Of a DNA stretch of 64,000 nucleotides, positions 31,775 to 39,703 are shown piece by piece. The DNA comes from Jatrophihabitans sp964252635. Its GTDB lineage: Bacteria > Actinomycetota > Actinomycetes > Mycobacteriales > Jatrophihabitantaceae. Position 1 is the first letter of the stretch; each line of letters opens with the position of its first letter. Location: NCBI RefSeq assembly GCF_964252635.1, contig NZ_CAXUNP010000006.1, positions 55,534-119,533 on the forward strand, in the 5' to 3' direction. The notes under the pieces are model-generated. The model saw only the letters and a program-made list of their open reading frames with translations, did not search any database and had not been told where the DNA came from. The position numbers and the translations under genes were made by a program.

Positions 31775-32451
31775 CGCGGGTGCTGGTGGTCGAGGACGAG
31801 GAGTCGTTCTCCGACGCGCTGTCCTACATGCTGCGCCGCGAGGGTTACGAGGTCGAGGTGGCGGGCACCGGCATCGACGCGCTGACCAGCTTCGACCGCA
31901 GCGGCGCTGACCTGGTGCTGCTCGACCTGATGCTGCCCGGGCTGTCGGGCACGGAGGTCTGCCGCGAGCTGCGCACCCGCTCGCACGTGCCGATCATCAT
32001 GGTCACCGCGCGCGACTCCGAGGTCGACAAGGTCGTCGGCCTCGAGCTCGGTGCCGACGACTACGTCACGAAGCCGTTCTCGTCACGGGAGCTGGTCGCG
32101 CGGATCCGGGCGGTGCTGCGGCGCGGGATGGAGCCCGAGGAGCTGATGCTCAACGTGGTCGAGGCCGGGCCGGTGCGCATGGACGTCGAGCGGCACGTCG
32201 TGTCCGTCGACGGCCAGCAGGTACAGCTGCCGCTGAAGGAGTTCGACCTGCTCGAGCTGCTGCTGCGCAACGCCGGCCGGGTGCTCACCCGCGGCCAGCT
32301 CATCGACCGCGTCTGGGGCGCCGACTACGTCGGTGACACCAAGACGCTGGACGTCCACGTCAAGCGGCTGCGGGCCAAGATCGAGCCGGACCCTGCGAGC
32401 CCGAAGTACCTCGTCACCGTGCGCGGGCTGGGTTACAAGTTCGAGAGCTGA
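31771..32451 (+). CDS. regX3: phosphate response regulator
   Basis: A 226-residue OmpR/PhoB-type regulator. The receiver domain has the phospho-acceptor Asp52 in LVLLDLMLPG, with VTARDSE and Lys in DDYVTKPF. The C-terminal winged helix has LPLKEFDLLELLLRNAGRVL and DTKTLDVHVKRLRAKI. It activates PHO genes by binding repeats like those at 30314-30346. Translation appears coupled through two mini-ORFs to senX3. Confidence 0.95.
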   Translation: MTRVLVVEDEESFSDALSYMLRREGYEVEVAGTGIDALTSFDRSGADLVLLDLMLPGLSGTEVCRELRTRSHVPIIMVTARDSEVDKVVGLELGADDYVTKPFSSRELVARIRAVLRRGMEPEELMLNVVEAGPVRMDVERHVVSVDGQQVQLPLKEFDLLELLLRNAGRVLTRGQLIDRVWGADYVGDTKTLDVHVKRLRAKIEPDPASPKYLVTVRGLGYKFES

Positions 32452-32464
32452 CCCGCAAGGACGG

Positions 32465-33292
32465 TTAGCGGGACTTCGTGGGTCTGGCAGCCGCGCCCTT
32501 GGCGTTCTTGGCCGCCGCTGCCGTGGCCGGGTGCACGGCCACCAGACCCAGCTTCAACCGCTTGGCGCAGATCGCGGCCAGCTCGTCGTAGGCCTTGTCG
32601 CCGATCAGCGCGATCAGCTCAGGCCCGTAGGACAGGTACATCGGCTCGCCGCCGACGTGCGCCTCGGGCGACGACGTGCAGTACCAGTCGAGGTCGTGGC
32701 CGCCCTCGCCCCACCCGCGCCGGTCGAATTCGGCCAGCGTCGAGCGCAGGATGCGGGTGCCGTCCGGCCGGTCGATCCACTCCTGCTCGCGGCGCACCGG
32801 CAGCTGCCAACACACCTCGGGCTTGGTCTCGAGCGGGTTCATCCCGAGCCGCAGCGCCAGCCCGTGCAGCGCGCAACCGATGCCGCCGGGATGGCCCTCG
32901 CGGTTGGCGAAGATGCAGGCGCCGTCGACGGTGCGGGTCTTGCGCCGCTTCTCGCCGTCCTCCAGCTCGTCCTCCGGCACCTTCTCCGAGAACCGCAGCT
33001 TGCCGTTGGCGTTGTGCCCCTCGTCGTAGAGCTGCCAGTCGTCGCGGGTCAGCTGGGCGGCGAACCGTTTGGTGCGCTTCTCGTCGTCGCTGTCGGTGAA
33101 GTACGCGCCGTGGTTGCAGCATCCGGTCGACGCCTGACCCTGGACGGTGCCGTGGCAGCCGCGGCCGAAGATGCAGGTCCAGCGGGAGCACAACCAGGTC
33201 AGGTCGGCGCGCACCACGTGCTCGGTGTCGGCCGGGTCGAAGAACTCGACCCACTCTCGGGCGAAGTCGAGGGACACCTCACGCTGTGGCAC
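32465..33292 (-). CDS. Cys-rich conserved protein (Rv0495c-like)
   Basis: A 275-residue soluble protein. The N-terminal third holds many cysteines: LTWLCSRWTCIFGRGCHG then STGCCNHGAYF. Later come GACIFANREGHPGGIGCALH, EVCWQLPVR and DLDWYCTSS. The spacing suggests a metal site (zinc or iron-sulfur), but this is inference. The tail is Ala/Lys-rich. It is the neighbour of ppx, as Rv0495c is of Rv0496 in mycobacteria; no function is established. The GTG start has TAGGCT on the minus strand 6 nt upstream. Confidence 0.82.
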   Translation of the reverse strand: MPQREVSLDFAREWVEFFDPADTEHVVRADLTWLCSRWTCIFGRGCHGTVQGQASTGCCNHGAYFTDSDDEKRTKRFAAQLTRDDWQLYDEGHNANGKLRFSEKVPEDELEDGEKRRKTRTVDGACIFANREGHPGGIGCALHGLALRLGMNPLETKPEVCWQLPVRREQEWIDRPDGTRILRSTLAEFDRRGWGEGGHDLDWYCTSSPEAHVGGEPMYLSYGPELIALIGDKAYDELAAICAKRLKLGLVAVHPATAAAAKNAKGAAARPTKSR

Positions 33293-33298
33293 GGGACG

Positions 33299-33342
33299 AG
33301 CCTACGAGACGATGTCGATCAGGCGACGACATGACATAGTCT
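33299..33342. promoter_or_regulatory. divergent leaderless promoters (Rv0495c-like / ppx)
   Basis: Minus strand TAGGCT (33299-33304) is 6 nt before the GTG at 33292. Plus strand TAGTCT (33337-33342) is 7 nt before the ppx ATG at 33350. Neither gene has a ribosome-binding site. Confidence 0.5.
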
Positions 33343-33349
33343 GCGCGCC

Positions 33350-34282
33350 ATGAGATTGGGAGTACTGGACGTGGGCTCGAACACCGTCCACCTCCTGATC
33401 GTCGACGCGCACCGCGGTGCGCAACCGACCCCCCAGCACTCGGACAAGGCCACGCTGCGGTTGGCCGAGAACCTGGACAAGCGCGGGAACCTGAGCACCC
33501 GCGGCGCGGACGCGCTGGTCGCCGCAGTCTCCGACGCCCGGCGTGAGGCGCTCGCCCAGGGCTGCGACGAACTGCTTGCCTTCGCGACCAGCGCCGTCCG
33601 CGACGCCAACAACAGCGCGCAGGTGCTCAAGCGCGTCGCCCGCGAGTCCGACGTCGACCTGCAGGTGCTGTCCGGTGACGACGAGGCGCGGCTGACGTTC
33701 CTGGCCGTGCGCCGCTGGCTCGGCTGGAGCGCCGGGACGATCTTCTCCCTGGACATCGGTGGGGGGTCGCTCGAGCTGGCGGCCGGCGCCGACGAGGACC
33801 CGCGGGTCGCGGTGTCGGTACCGCTCGGCGCGGCGCGCCTGACCCGTGAGTGGTTCGACGACGACCCCCCGGCGAAGCCGGCGATCGCCCGGCTTCGGCA
33901 GTACGTCGAGTCGGAGCTGGCCCGACCGGCCAAGCTGCTGCTCGAGTCGGGCCCGCCCGATCACGTCGTGGCCACCAGCAAGACCTTCCGCACGCTGGCC
34001 CGCCTGGCCGGCGCCGCGCCCAGCTCGGCCGGCCCGCGAGCCGTGCGGATCTTGACCCGCACCGGGCTCACCCAGGTGACGTCGTTCATCTCCCGGATGG
34101 CGTCGACCGACCTCGCCGAGCTCGACGGTGTCAGCGTCGGGCGGGCGCACCAGACCCTCGCCGGCAGCATCGTCGCCGCGGCCGCGATGGACGCCCTCGG
34201 CACCGACCATCTCGAGATCTGCCCCTGGGCGCTGCGCGAAGGTGTGATCCTCCGGCGCCTGGACTGGCTCGAGAGTCCGTGA
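33350..34282 (+). CDS. ppx: exopolyphosphatase/pppGpp phosphohydrolase family protein
   Basis: A 310-residue Ppx/GppA enzyme of the short actinobacterial form. The phosphate loops are LGVLDVGSNTVHLLIVD (N-terminal) and SLDIGGGSLELAAGADED; FATSAVRDANN matches the family. It removes terminal phosphate from polyphosphate; short actinobacterial members can also act on guanosine tetra/pentaphosphate or nucleotides. It lies near senX3-regX3, which suggests a place in phosphate storage. Presumed leaderless start (TAGTCT 7 nt upstream). Confidence 0.92.
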   Translation: MRLGVLDVGSNTVHLLIVDAHRGAQPTPQHSDKATLRLAENLDKRGNLSTRGADALVAAVSDARREALAQGCDELLAFATSAVRDANNSAQVLKRVARESDVDLQVLSGDDEARLTFLAVRRWLGWSAGTIFSLDIGGGSLELAAGADEDPRVAVSVPLGAARLTREWFDDDPPAKPAIARLRQYVESELARPAKLLLESGPPDHVVATSKTFRTLARLAGAAPSSAGPRAVRILTRTGLTQVTSFISRMASTDLAELDGVSVGRAHQTLAGSIVAAAAMDALGTDHLEICPWALREGVILRRLDWLESP

Positions 34283-34297
34283 CCCGTCGTCACGGGC

Positions 34298-34303
34298 TAG
34301 CGT
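34298..34303 (+). promoter_or_regulatory. -10 element for leaderless 34311 gene
   Basis: TAGCGT, 7 nt before the ATG at 34311. Confidence 0.48.
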
Positions 34304-34310
34304 TCGGTCC

Positions 34311-35138
34311 ATGATGCAGGCGGGCGAGTCACGCAGCCTGCGCACCTCGCGGGCCAAGGTGGGCCTGTCGACCGCGTCGGTGTACCCCGAGTCGACCGCC
34401 GTCGCCTTCGAGCTGGCCGCGAAGCTGGGGTACGACGGCGTCGAGGTCATGGTCTGGACCGACCCGATCAGCCAGGACGCCTACGCCCTGCAGCGGCTCT
34501 CCCAGCACTACGGCGTCGCCATCCTCGCCATCCACGCGCCGTGTCTGATCATCACCCAGCGGGTGTGGACGACCGATCCGTGGACGAAGCTGCAGAAGGC
34601 GCAGTTCGCGGCCGAGCTGCTCGGTGCCCAGACGGTGGTGGTGCATCCGCCGTTCCGCTGGCAGCGCGACTACGCCCGCTCGTTCCGCAAGGGCGTCCAG
34701 CGGCTGTCGCAGGAGACCGACATCCGGTTCGCGGTGGAGAACATGTTCCCGCTGCGGGTGCGCGGGCGCGAGGTGTCGGCCTACCAGCCGTCGTGGGACG
34801 TCGCGGCCGAGGAGCCCTACCGCGACTACACCCTCGACCTCTCGCACGCCGCGGTCTCGCACTCGGACTCGCTCGCCATGCTCGACGCGATGGGCGACCG
34901 GCTCAGCCACCTGCACGTCGCCGACGGCACGGGGCTGCCGAAGGACGAGCACCTGGTCCCGGGCCGGGGCGACCAACCCTGTGCGGACGTGCTGGAACGG
35001 CTCGCGCAGCGCGACTACGACGGGCACGTCATCGTCGAGATCAACACGCGCCGGGCGCTCGACCGCGCCGAACGGGAGCGCGATCTCGCCGAGGCGCTGG
35101 CGTTCTGCCGGCTGCACCTCGTGGCGGCGCCCCGATGA
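34311..35138 (+). CDS. sugar phosphate isomerase/epimerase-like TIM barrel (Rv0498-like)
   Basis: A 275-residue AP-endonuclease-2-type TIM barrel. VGLSTASVYPESTAVAFELA opens the barrel. Metal-ligand positions are visible in VVVHPPFRWQRDY, RFAVENMFPL, LDLSHAAVSHSD and HLHVADGTGLPKDEHLVPG. The substrate is unknown; relatives act on sugars or inositol. A second ATG follows directly (34314). It lies between ppx and the proline genes, the same relative position as Rv0498. Confidence 0.85.
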   Translation: MMQAGESRSLRTSRAKVGLSTASVYPESTAVAFELAAKLGYDGVEVMVWTDPISQDAYALQRLSQHYGVAILAIHAPCLIITQRVWTTDPWTKLQKAQFAAELLGAQTVVVHPPFRWQRDYARSFRKGVQRLSQETDIRFAVENMFPLRVRGREVSAYQPSWDVAAEEPYRDYTLDLSHAAVSHSDSLAMLDAMGDRLSHLHVADGTGLPKDEHLVPGRGDQPCADVLERLAQRDYDGHVIVEINTRRALDRAERERDLAEALAFCRLHLVAAPR

Positions 35139-35150
35139 ACCACCATCATT

Positions 35151-35156
35151 TAGCCT
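35151..35156 (+). promoter_or_regulatory. -10 element for leaderless proline dehydrogenase
   Basis: TAGCCT, 6 nt before the ATG at 35163. Confidence 0.48.
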
Positions 35157-35162
35157 GAGTCC

Positions 35163-36107
35163 ATGCTGCGAACGGCGATCCTGGCGGCGGCCCGGAACCA
35201 GACCATCGAACGCGTCGTCACGAAGGCTCCGGTGTCGCGGTCCGTCGTCCGGCGCTTCGTCGGCGGCTCCGGCCACGAAGCGGTCGTCGAGGCCAGCCGC
35301 GACCTGATCGGCCGTGGCCTCACCGTCACGCTCGACCACCTCGGCGAGGACACCACCGAACGCGCGCAGGCCGACACCGTGGTCACGGCGTACCGCACGC
35401 TGCTCGACGCCCTGAACGACGCCGGCCTGACCGAGCGTCTCGGGCCGCTGACCGCGCGCGCCGAGGTCAGCGTCAAGCTCAGCGCCGTGGGGCAGGCGCT
35501 CCCGCAGGACGGGGAGAAGATCGCCCTGGACAACGCCCGCAGCATCAGCGAGCACGCCCGCCGGGTCGGGGCGACGGTCACCCTGGACATGGAGGACCAC
35601 ACCACCACCGACTCGACACTGGGCATCCTGCGCGACCTGCGTCTCGACTTCCCCGACACCGCCGCCGTGCTGCAGGCCTACCTCAAGCGCACGGAGGGCG
35701 ACTGCCGCGACCTCGCGTACGCCGGCAGCCGGGTTCGGTTGTGCAAGGGCGCCTACGACGAGCCGTCAACGGTCGCCTTCGACAAGCGCATCGACGTCGA
35801 CCGCTCCTACGTCCGCTGCGTCAACGTTTTGCTGGCCGGCGACGGCTACCCGATGTTCGCCACCCACGACCCGAGGCTGGTCGACATCATCGCCGACCGC
35901 GCCCGCACGGAGGGCGTCACCGACTTCGAGTACCAGATGCTGTACGGCATCCGCCCCGACGAGCAGCAGCGGCTGGCCGAGGCCGGCGACACGGTGCGCG
36001 TCTACGTGCCCTACGGCGCCCAGTGGTACGGCTACCTCATGCGGCGCCTCGCCGAGCGCCCCGCGAACATGGCCTTCTTCGCCCGCGCGCTGGTCTCGAA
36101 GAGCTGA
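35163..36107 (+). CDS. proline dehydrogenase
   Basis: A 314-residue monofunctional FAD enzyme oxidising proline to pyrroline-5-carboxylate and passing electrons to quinone. The barrel shows VSVKLSAVGQALPQ, VTLDMEDHTTTDSTL, RVRLCKGAYDEP and FATHDPRLVDI; the C-terminal YVPYGAQWYGYLMRRLAERP contains the substrate-binding Arg pair. It is followed after 5 bp by proC, which catalyses the reverse-direction step of proline synthesis. This raises the question of how futile cycling is avoided. Confidence 0.93.
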   Translation: MLRTAILAAARNQTIERVVTKAPVSRSVVRRFVGGSGHEAVVEASRDLIGRGLTVTLDHLGEDTTERAQADTVVTAYRTLLDALNDAGLTERLGPLTARAEVSVKLSAVGQALPQDGEKIALDNARSISEHARRVGATVTLDMEDHTTTDSTLGILRDLRLDFPDTAAVLQAYLKRTEGDCRDLAYAGSRVRLCKGAYDEPSTVAFDKRIDVDRSYVRCVNVLLAGDGYPMFATHDPRLVDIIADRARTEGVTDFEYQMLYGIRPDEQQRLAEAGDTVRVYVPYGAQWYGYLMRRLAERPANMAFFARALVSKS

Positions 36108-36112
36108 CGGCC

Positions 36113-36925
36113 ATGTCCGACGGTGACTCGGTTGCGATCCTGGGCGGCGGCAAGATCGGCGAGGCCCTGCTGTCCGGCCTGCTGCGCGGCACGCGCACGG
36201 CCGCCGACGTCGTGGTGGGGGAGAAGTACCCCGAGCGCGCCGAGTACCTGAGCGCCACCTTCGGCGTGCAGGTGCTCGAGGCCGCCGACGCGGTCCGTCG
36301 GGCGGGCGTCGTGGTCATCGCCGTCAAACCACAGGACATCGACGCGCTGCTGGCCGAGATCGCGCCCGCGGTCGGTCCGCAGCACGTCATCGTCTCGGTG
36401 GCGGCCGGGATCACCACCGCTCATCTCGAGGCGCGGCTGCCCGACGGGGTGGCCGTCGTGCGGTGCATGCCCAACACCCCGGCGCTGGTCGACGAGGCGA
36501 TGACCGCCGTCAGTGCCGGGTCGCACGCCGACGCCGCCCACCTCGAGGTCGCCGAGGCGCTGCTGGCCTCGGTCGGCAAGGTGGCGCGCGTGCCGGAGTC
36601 GCAGCTCGACGCCGTGACGGCACTGTCCGGGTCGGGCCCGGCGTACTTCTTCTTCCTGGTCGAGGCCATGATCGACGCCGGGATCCTGCTCGGCCTGCCG
36701 CGGGCCCTGGCCGCCGACCTCATCGTGCAGACCGCGATCGGCTCGGCCGTCATGCTGCGCGACTCCGGGGAGCACCCGGTGCAGCTGCGCGAGGCGGTCA
36801 CGAGCCCGGCCGGCACGACCATCTCGGCCATCCGCGAGCTCGAAGTCCACGGTGTGCGCGCGGCGATCCTGGCCGCGATCGAGGCCGCCGCGCACCGTTC
36901 GGCCGAGCTGGGCGCGTCCGGCTGA
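36113..36925 (+). CDS. proC: pyrroline-5-carboxylate reductase
   Basis: A 270-residue enzyme making proline from pyrroline-5-carboxylate with NAD(P)H. The Rossmann loop is VAILGGGKIGEALLSGLL. VVRCMPNTPALVDEAMTAVS, TALSGSGPAYFFFLVEAM and the C-terminal signature REAVTSPAGTTISAIRELE are all present. It directly follows the proline dehydrogenase gene. In mycobacteria proC stands at the same place before Rv0500A. Confidence 0.95.
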   Translation: MSDGDSVAILGGGKIGEALLSGLLRGTRTAADVVVGEKYPERAEYLSATFGVQVLEAADAVRRAGVVVIAVKPQDIDALLAEIAPAVGPQHVIVSVAAGITTAHLEARLPDGVAVVRCMPNTPALVDEAMTAVSAGSHADAAHLEVAEALLASVGKVARVPESQLDAVTALSGSGPAYFFFLVEAMIDAGILLGLPRALAADLIVQTAIGSAVMLRDSGEHPVQLREAVTSPAGTTISAIRELEVHGVRAAILAAIEAAAHRSAELGASG

Positions 36926-36979
36926 CGGTCGGACCGCGTCCCGCTGGCCGACAAATCCGGCAATACGGCCTTAGTTGGG

Positions 36980-36992
36980 TTGGTGTCACCAA
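36980..36992. promoter_or_regulatory. palindrome upstream of BldC-like gene
   Basis: TTGGTG-T-CACCAA, a perfect 6-1-6 inverted repeat about 130 bp before the BldC-like start, followed by AATTTGGTATT. It may be an operator in the promoter region. Confidence 0.35.
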
Positions 36993-37119
36993 TTTGGTAT
37001 TCGCTCAGGTATCGCATAGGCCACACGAGTACCGCTAGTCTCAGGGCAGCACGTGCGTGTCCCGTTGCGAGGTGGGGAAGCCGCGCACCGACACGTGCCG
37101 AAAGCGTTCGGTGACCCGT

Positions 37120-37386
37120 ATGTCCGATGACCCGTCAGCCCAGCCACGCAAACCTGCCCGGAAGCAGGCGACGCCGGCCGAGCTCCGACCGGCCGACCCG
37201 GCCCTGTCCGACGTCAAGTTCCTGACCGTCGCCGAGGTCGCCTCCGTCATGCGCGTGTCGAAGATGACCGTCTACCGCATGGTGCACGCCGGTGAGTTGC
37301 CGGCCGTACGCGTGGGCCGGTCGTTCCGGGTGCCCGAGAAAGCCGTCCACGACTACCTGCGCGACGCCTTCATCGAAGCCGGCTAG
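37120..37386 (+). CDS. BldC/excisionase-type small DNA-binding protein (Rv0500A-like)
   Basis: An 88-residue protein. The N-terminal 35 residues are basic and Pro/Ala-rich. The MerR-like winged helix follows: FLTVAEVASVMRVSKMTVYR then MVHAGELPAVRVGRSFRVPE. BldC-type regulators bind direct repeats cooperatively and control development or stress genes. The ATG at 37120 is used; an in-frame upstream start at 37057 exists, with no ribosome-binding site at either. The next gene is bS22, an actinobacterial hallmark pair. Confidence 0.85.
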   Translation: MSDDPSAQPRKPARKQATPAELRPADPALSDVKFLTVAEVASVMRVSKMTVYRMVHAGELPAVRVGRSFRVPEKAVHDYLRDAFIEAG

Positions 37387-37478
37387 TACGATACGCTGGT
37401 AGTTGTAGGCAACAGCGAGCCTTTCGGCCAAGGCTGGGTCGCAACGACAACAGTTAAGGTCCGGAGAGGCGGTCAAGC

Positions 37479-37577
37479 ATGGGTTCTGTCATCAAGAAGC
37501 GGCGCAAGCGGATGGCGAAGAAGAAGCACCGCAAGCTGCTGAAGAAGACCCGCGTTCAGCGACGCAACAAGAAGTAG
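37479..37577 (+). CDS. 30S ribosomal protein bS22/AURKAIP1 family (Rv0500B-like)
   Basis: A 32-residue, extremely basic peptide starting MGSVIKKRRKRMAKKKHRKL and ending TRVQRRNKK. It matches the actinobacterial AURKAIP1/COX24-domain protein now placed on the small ribosomal subunit (bS22). GGAGAGG lies about ten bases before the ATG. It is conserved between the BldC-like gene and the galE2-like epimerase. Confidence 0.93.
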   Translation: MGSVIKKRRKRMAKKKHRKLLKKTRVQRRNKK

Positions 37578-37591
37578 CCCGGCGGCGGCTG

Positions 37592-38626
37592 ATGTCCGAC
37601 GTCGTCCTCGTCACCGGAGTCAGCCGCTTCCTCGGCGGTCGGCTGGCCGCACGCCTGAGTGCCGACCCCGCCATCGAGCGGGTCATCGGCATTGACACCG
37701 TGCCGCCCCGCACCATCGACCTGCCCCACCTCGGCCGCACCGAGTTCGTGCGGGCCGACATCCGCAACCCTTTGATCGCCAAGGTCATGGCGCAGGCCCG
37801 GGTGAGCGTGGTGGTGCACGCCGCGGTGGTCGCCTCGCCGCGCGCCGTCGGCGGGCGGATGGCGATGCAAGAGCTCAACGTCATCGGCACCATGCAGCTG
37901 CTCGCCGCGTGCCAGAAGTCCGAGGACGTGCATCGGTTCGTGCTGCGCTCGACCACCGGCGTGTACGGCAGCACCAGCCGGGACGCGGCGGTGTTCACCG
38001 AGGACATGGGTCCGGACGGTTCGGTCGACGCCGGCTACGCCCGGGACGCCGTCGAGATCGAGGCCTACGTGCGCGGGTTCGCCCGCCGCCGGCCCGACGT
38101 CGACGTCGCCGTGCTGCGTCAGGCCCGCCTCATCGGGCCCGCCGTCGACACGTCCCTGACCCGCTACCTCGCCGGGCCGCTGGTGCCGACCGAGCTGGGG
38201 TTCGATCCGCGCCTGCAGCTGCTGCACGAGGCCGATGCCGTCGAGACGCTGCGCCTGGCCGCCGTCAGTTCCCGGCCCGGGGTCGTGAACGTCGCCGCCG
38301 ACGGGGTCCTCACGCTCTCCCAGGCCGTCCGCCGGGCCGGCCGGATCCGGGTGCCGGTTCCGCGGCTGGCCGGCGCGGGCGCGCTGAACCGCGCCGTGAC
38401 CGAGCTCGTGCACGAGGAGCACCACTGGCTGCGCTTCGGACGCGTCGTCGACACTGCGGCGCTGCACGCCCGGTTCGGCTACACCCCGCGCTACACCACC
38501 GGCACGGCCGTCGACTCCTTCGCCGCCGGCCAGCGTCCACTCCCGCACGTGGCGCAGGCCGGTGTGCGCGTAGGCTCGAGCGCACTGCGGGCCCGGCGTG
38601 CGCACCAGGCGGCGATCGCCGAGTGA
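37592..38626 (+). CDS. NAD-dependent epimerase/dehydratase-like protein (Rv0501/GalE2-like)
   Basis: A 344-residue extended SDR. The nucleotide loop is LVTGVSRFLGGRLAARL, and VVVHAAVVASPRAVGG follows. The usual catalytic YxxxK is not seen: the expected place reads DAGYARDAVEIE, with Ala where Lys should be. So the protein may bind NAD or a sugar nucleotide without normal epimerase chemistry. The C-terminal EHHWLRFGRVVDTAALHARF then GYTPRYTT is typical of this actinobacterial subgroup. Its stop overlaps the start of the acyltransferase gene (GTGA). Confidence 0.85.
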   Translation: MSDVVLVTGVSRFLGGRLAARLSADPAIERVIGIDTVPPRTIDLPHLGRTEFVRADIRNPLIAKVMAQARVSVVVHAAVVASPRAVGGRMAMQELNVIGTMQLLAACQKSEDVHRFVLRSTTGVYGSTSRDAAVFTEDMGPDGSVDAGYARDAVEIEAYVRGFARRRPDVDVAVLRQARLIGPAVDTSLTRYLAGPLVPTELGFDPRLQLLHEADAVETLRLAAVSSRPGVVNVAADGVLTLSQAVRRAGRIRVPVPRLAGAGALNRAVTELVHEEHHWLRFGRVVDTAALHARFGYTPRYTTGTAVDSFAAGQRPLPHVAQAGVRVGSSALRARRAHQAAIAE

Positions 38627-39681
38627 CCCGCCGGCCGGACGCGGGAGGCGAGTTGGACGCCGACCCCGACGACGCGCGCGTCATCCCGCTGCGCGGGGCA
38701 CAGCACCCCTCCCGGGGGCACCACCCCTCGCGCGGCCGGCACCCGTCACGGGGGCGCGCGTCCGTCACCGCGCTGCCCGCGTCGGCCTGGGCCGCCGCGC
38801 GCGACCTGCCGACACTGCCTGCTCTGCCGCCGGCCGCGAGCACCGCGGCCGACCGGCTCGACGAGCTGCTGACCTTCGTCACGCGTCGGCTGTCCGGCAA
38901 CTACGCGGTGGACGAGTTCGGGTTCGACCCCGACCTCACCGACCACGCCGTGCTGCCCGCACTCAAGCTGCTCTACGACCACTGGTTCCGCGTCGAGGTC
39001 AACGGCGTCCAGCACATCCCCGCCGAGGGCGGCGCGATGCTGGTCTCGAACCACGCGGGTGGGCTCTGGGCCCTGGACTCGACGATGGCCGCCGTCGCCG
39101 TGCACACCGAACATCCCGCGCACCGCCACCTGCGCCTGCTGGGAGCCGAGCTGGTGTTCCGCACGCCGGGCGTCGGCACCGTCGCGCGCAAGGCCGGGGC
39201 GACCATGGCCTGCGTGCCCGACGCCGAACGGCTGCTGCGCGCCGGGGAGCTCGTCGGGGTGTTCCCGGAGGGGTTCAAGGGGATCGGCAAGCCGTTCAGC
39301 GAGCGCTACAAGCTGCAGCGCTTCGGCCGCGGCGGGTTCGTGCACGCCGCCCTGCGGACCGGCACGCCGATCATCCCCGTCTCGATCATCGGGTCGGAGG
39401 AGATCCACCCGGTGCTGGGTTCGGCCCGGACCGTCGCCCGGCTGCTCAACCTGCCGTACTTCCCGCTGACGCCGACCTTCCCGTGGCTCGGCCCGCTCGG
39501 GCTCGTGCCGCTGCCCAGCAAGTGGTACATCGAGTTCGGCGAGCCCATCGTCACGGCCGACCTGGGCCCGGCGGCCGCGGACGACCCGGCCGCCGTCTTC
39601 GACCTCACCGACCAGGTCCGCGAGACGATCCAGACCACCCTCTACCGGCTGCTCGGCCAGCGCCGCTCCGTCTGGCGCTAG
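38623..39681 (+). CDS. PlsC-type lysophospholipid acyltransferase (Rv0502-like)
   Basis: A 352-residue acyltransferase. The N-terminal 50 residues carry three HPSRG(H/R) repeats and look disordered. The acyltransferase domain (about 120-330) has SNHAGGLWALDS, which is the catalytic His and Asp with seven residues between them rather than the usual four, and VFPEGFKGIGKPF for glycerol-phosphate binding. It presumably acylates a lysophospholipid or related acceptor at the membrane. GTG start overlapping the epimerase stop. The neighbour pair matches Rv0501-Rv0502. Confidence 0.87.
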   Translation: MTRRPDAGGELDADPDDARVIPLRGAQHPSRGHHPSRGRHPSRGRASVTALPASAWAAARDLPTLPALPPAASTAADRLDELLTFVTRRLSGNYAVDEFGFDPDLTDHAVLPALKLLYDHWFRVEVNGVQHIPAEGGAMLVSNHAGGLWALDSTMAAVAVHTEHPAHRHLRLLGAELVFRTPGVGTVARKAGATMACVPDAERLLRAGELVGVFPEGFKGIGKPFSERYKLQRFGRGGFVHAALRTGTPIIPVSIIGSEEIHPVLGSARTVARLLNLPYFPLTPTFPWLGPLGLVPLPSKWYIEFGEPIVTADLGPAAADDPAAVFDLTDQVRETIQTTLYRLLGQRRSVWR

Positions 39682-39703
39682 GCGCCCCGCTGCTGCCGAA
39701 CGG

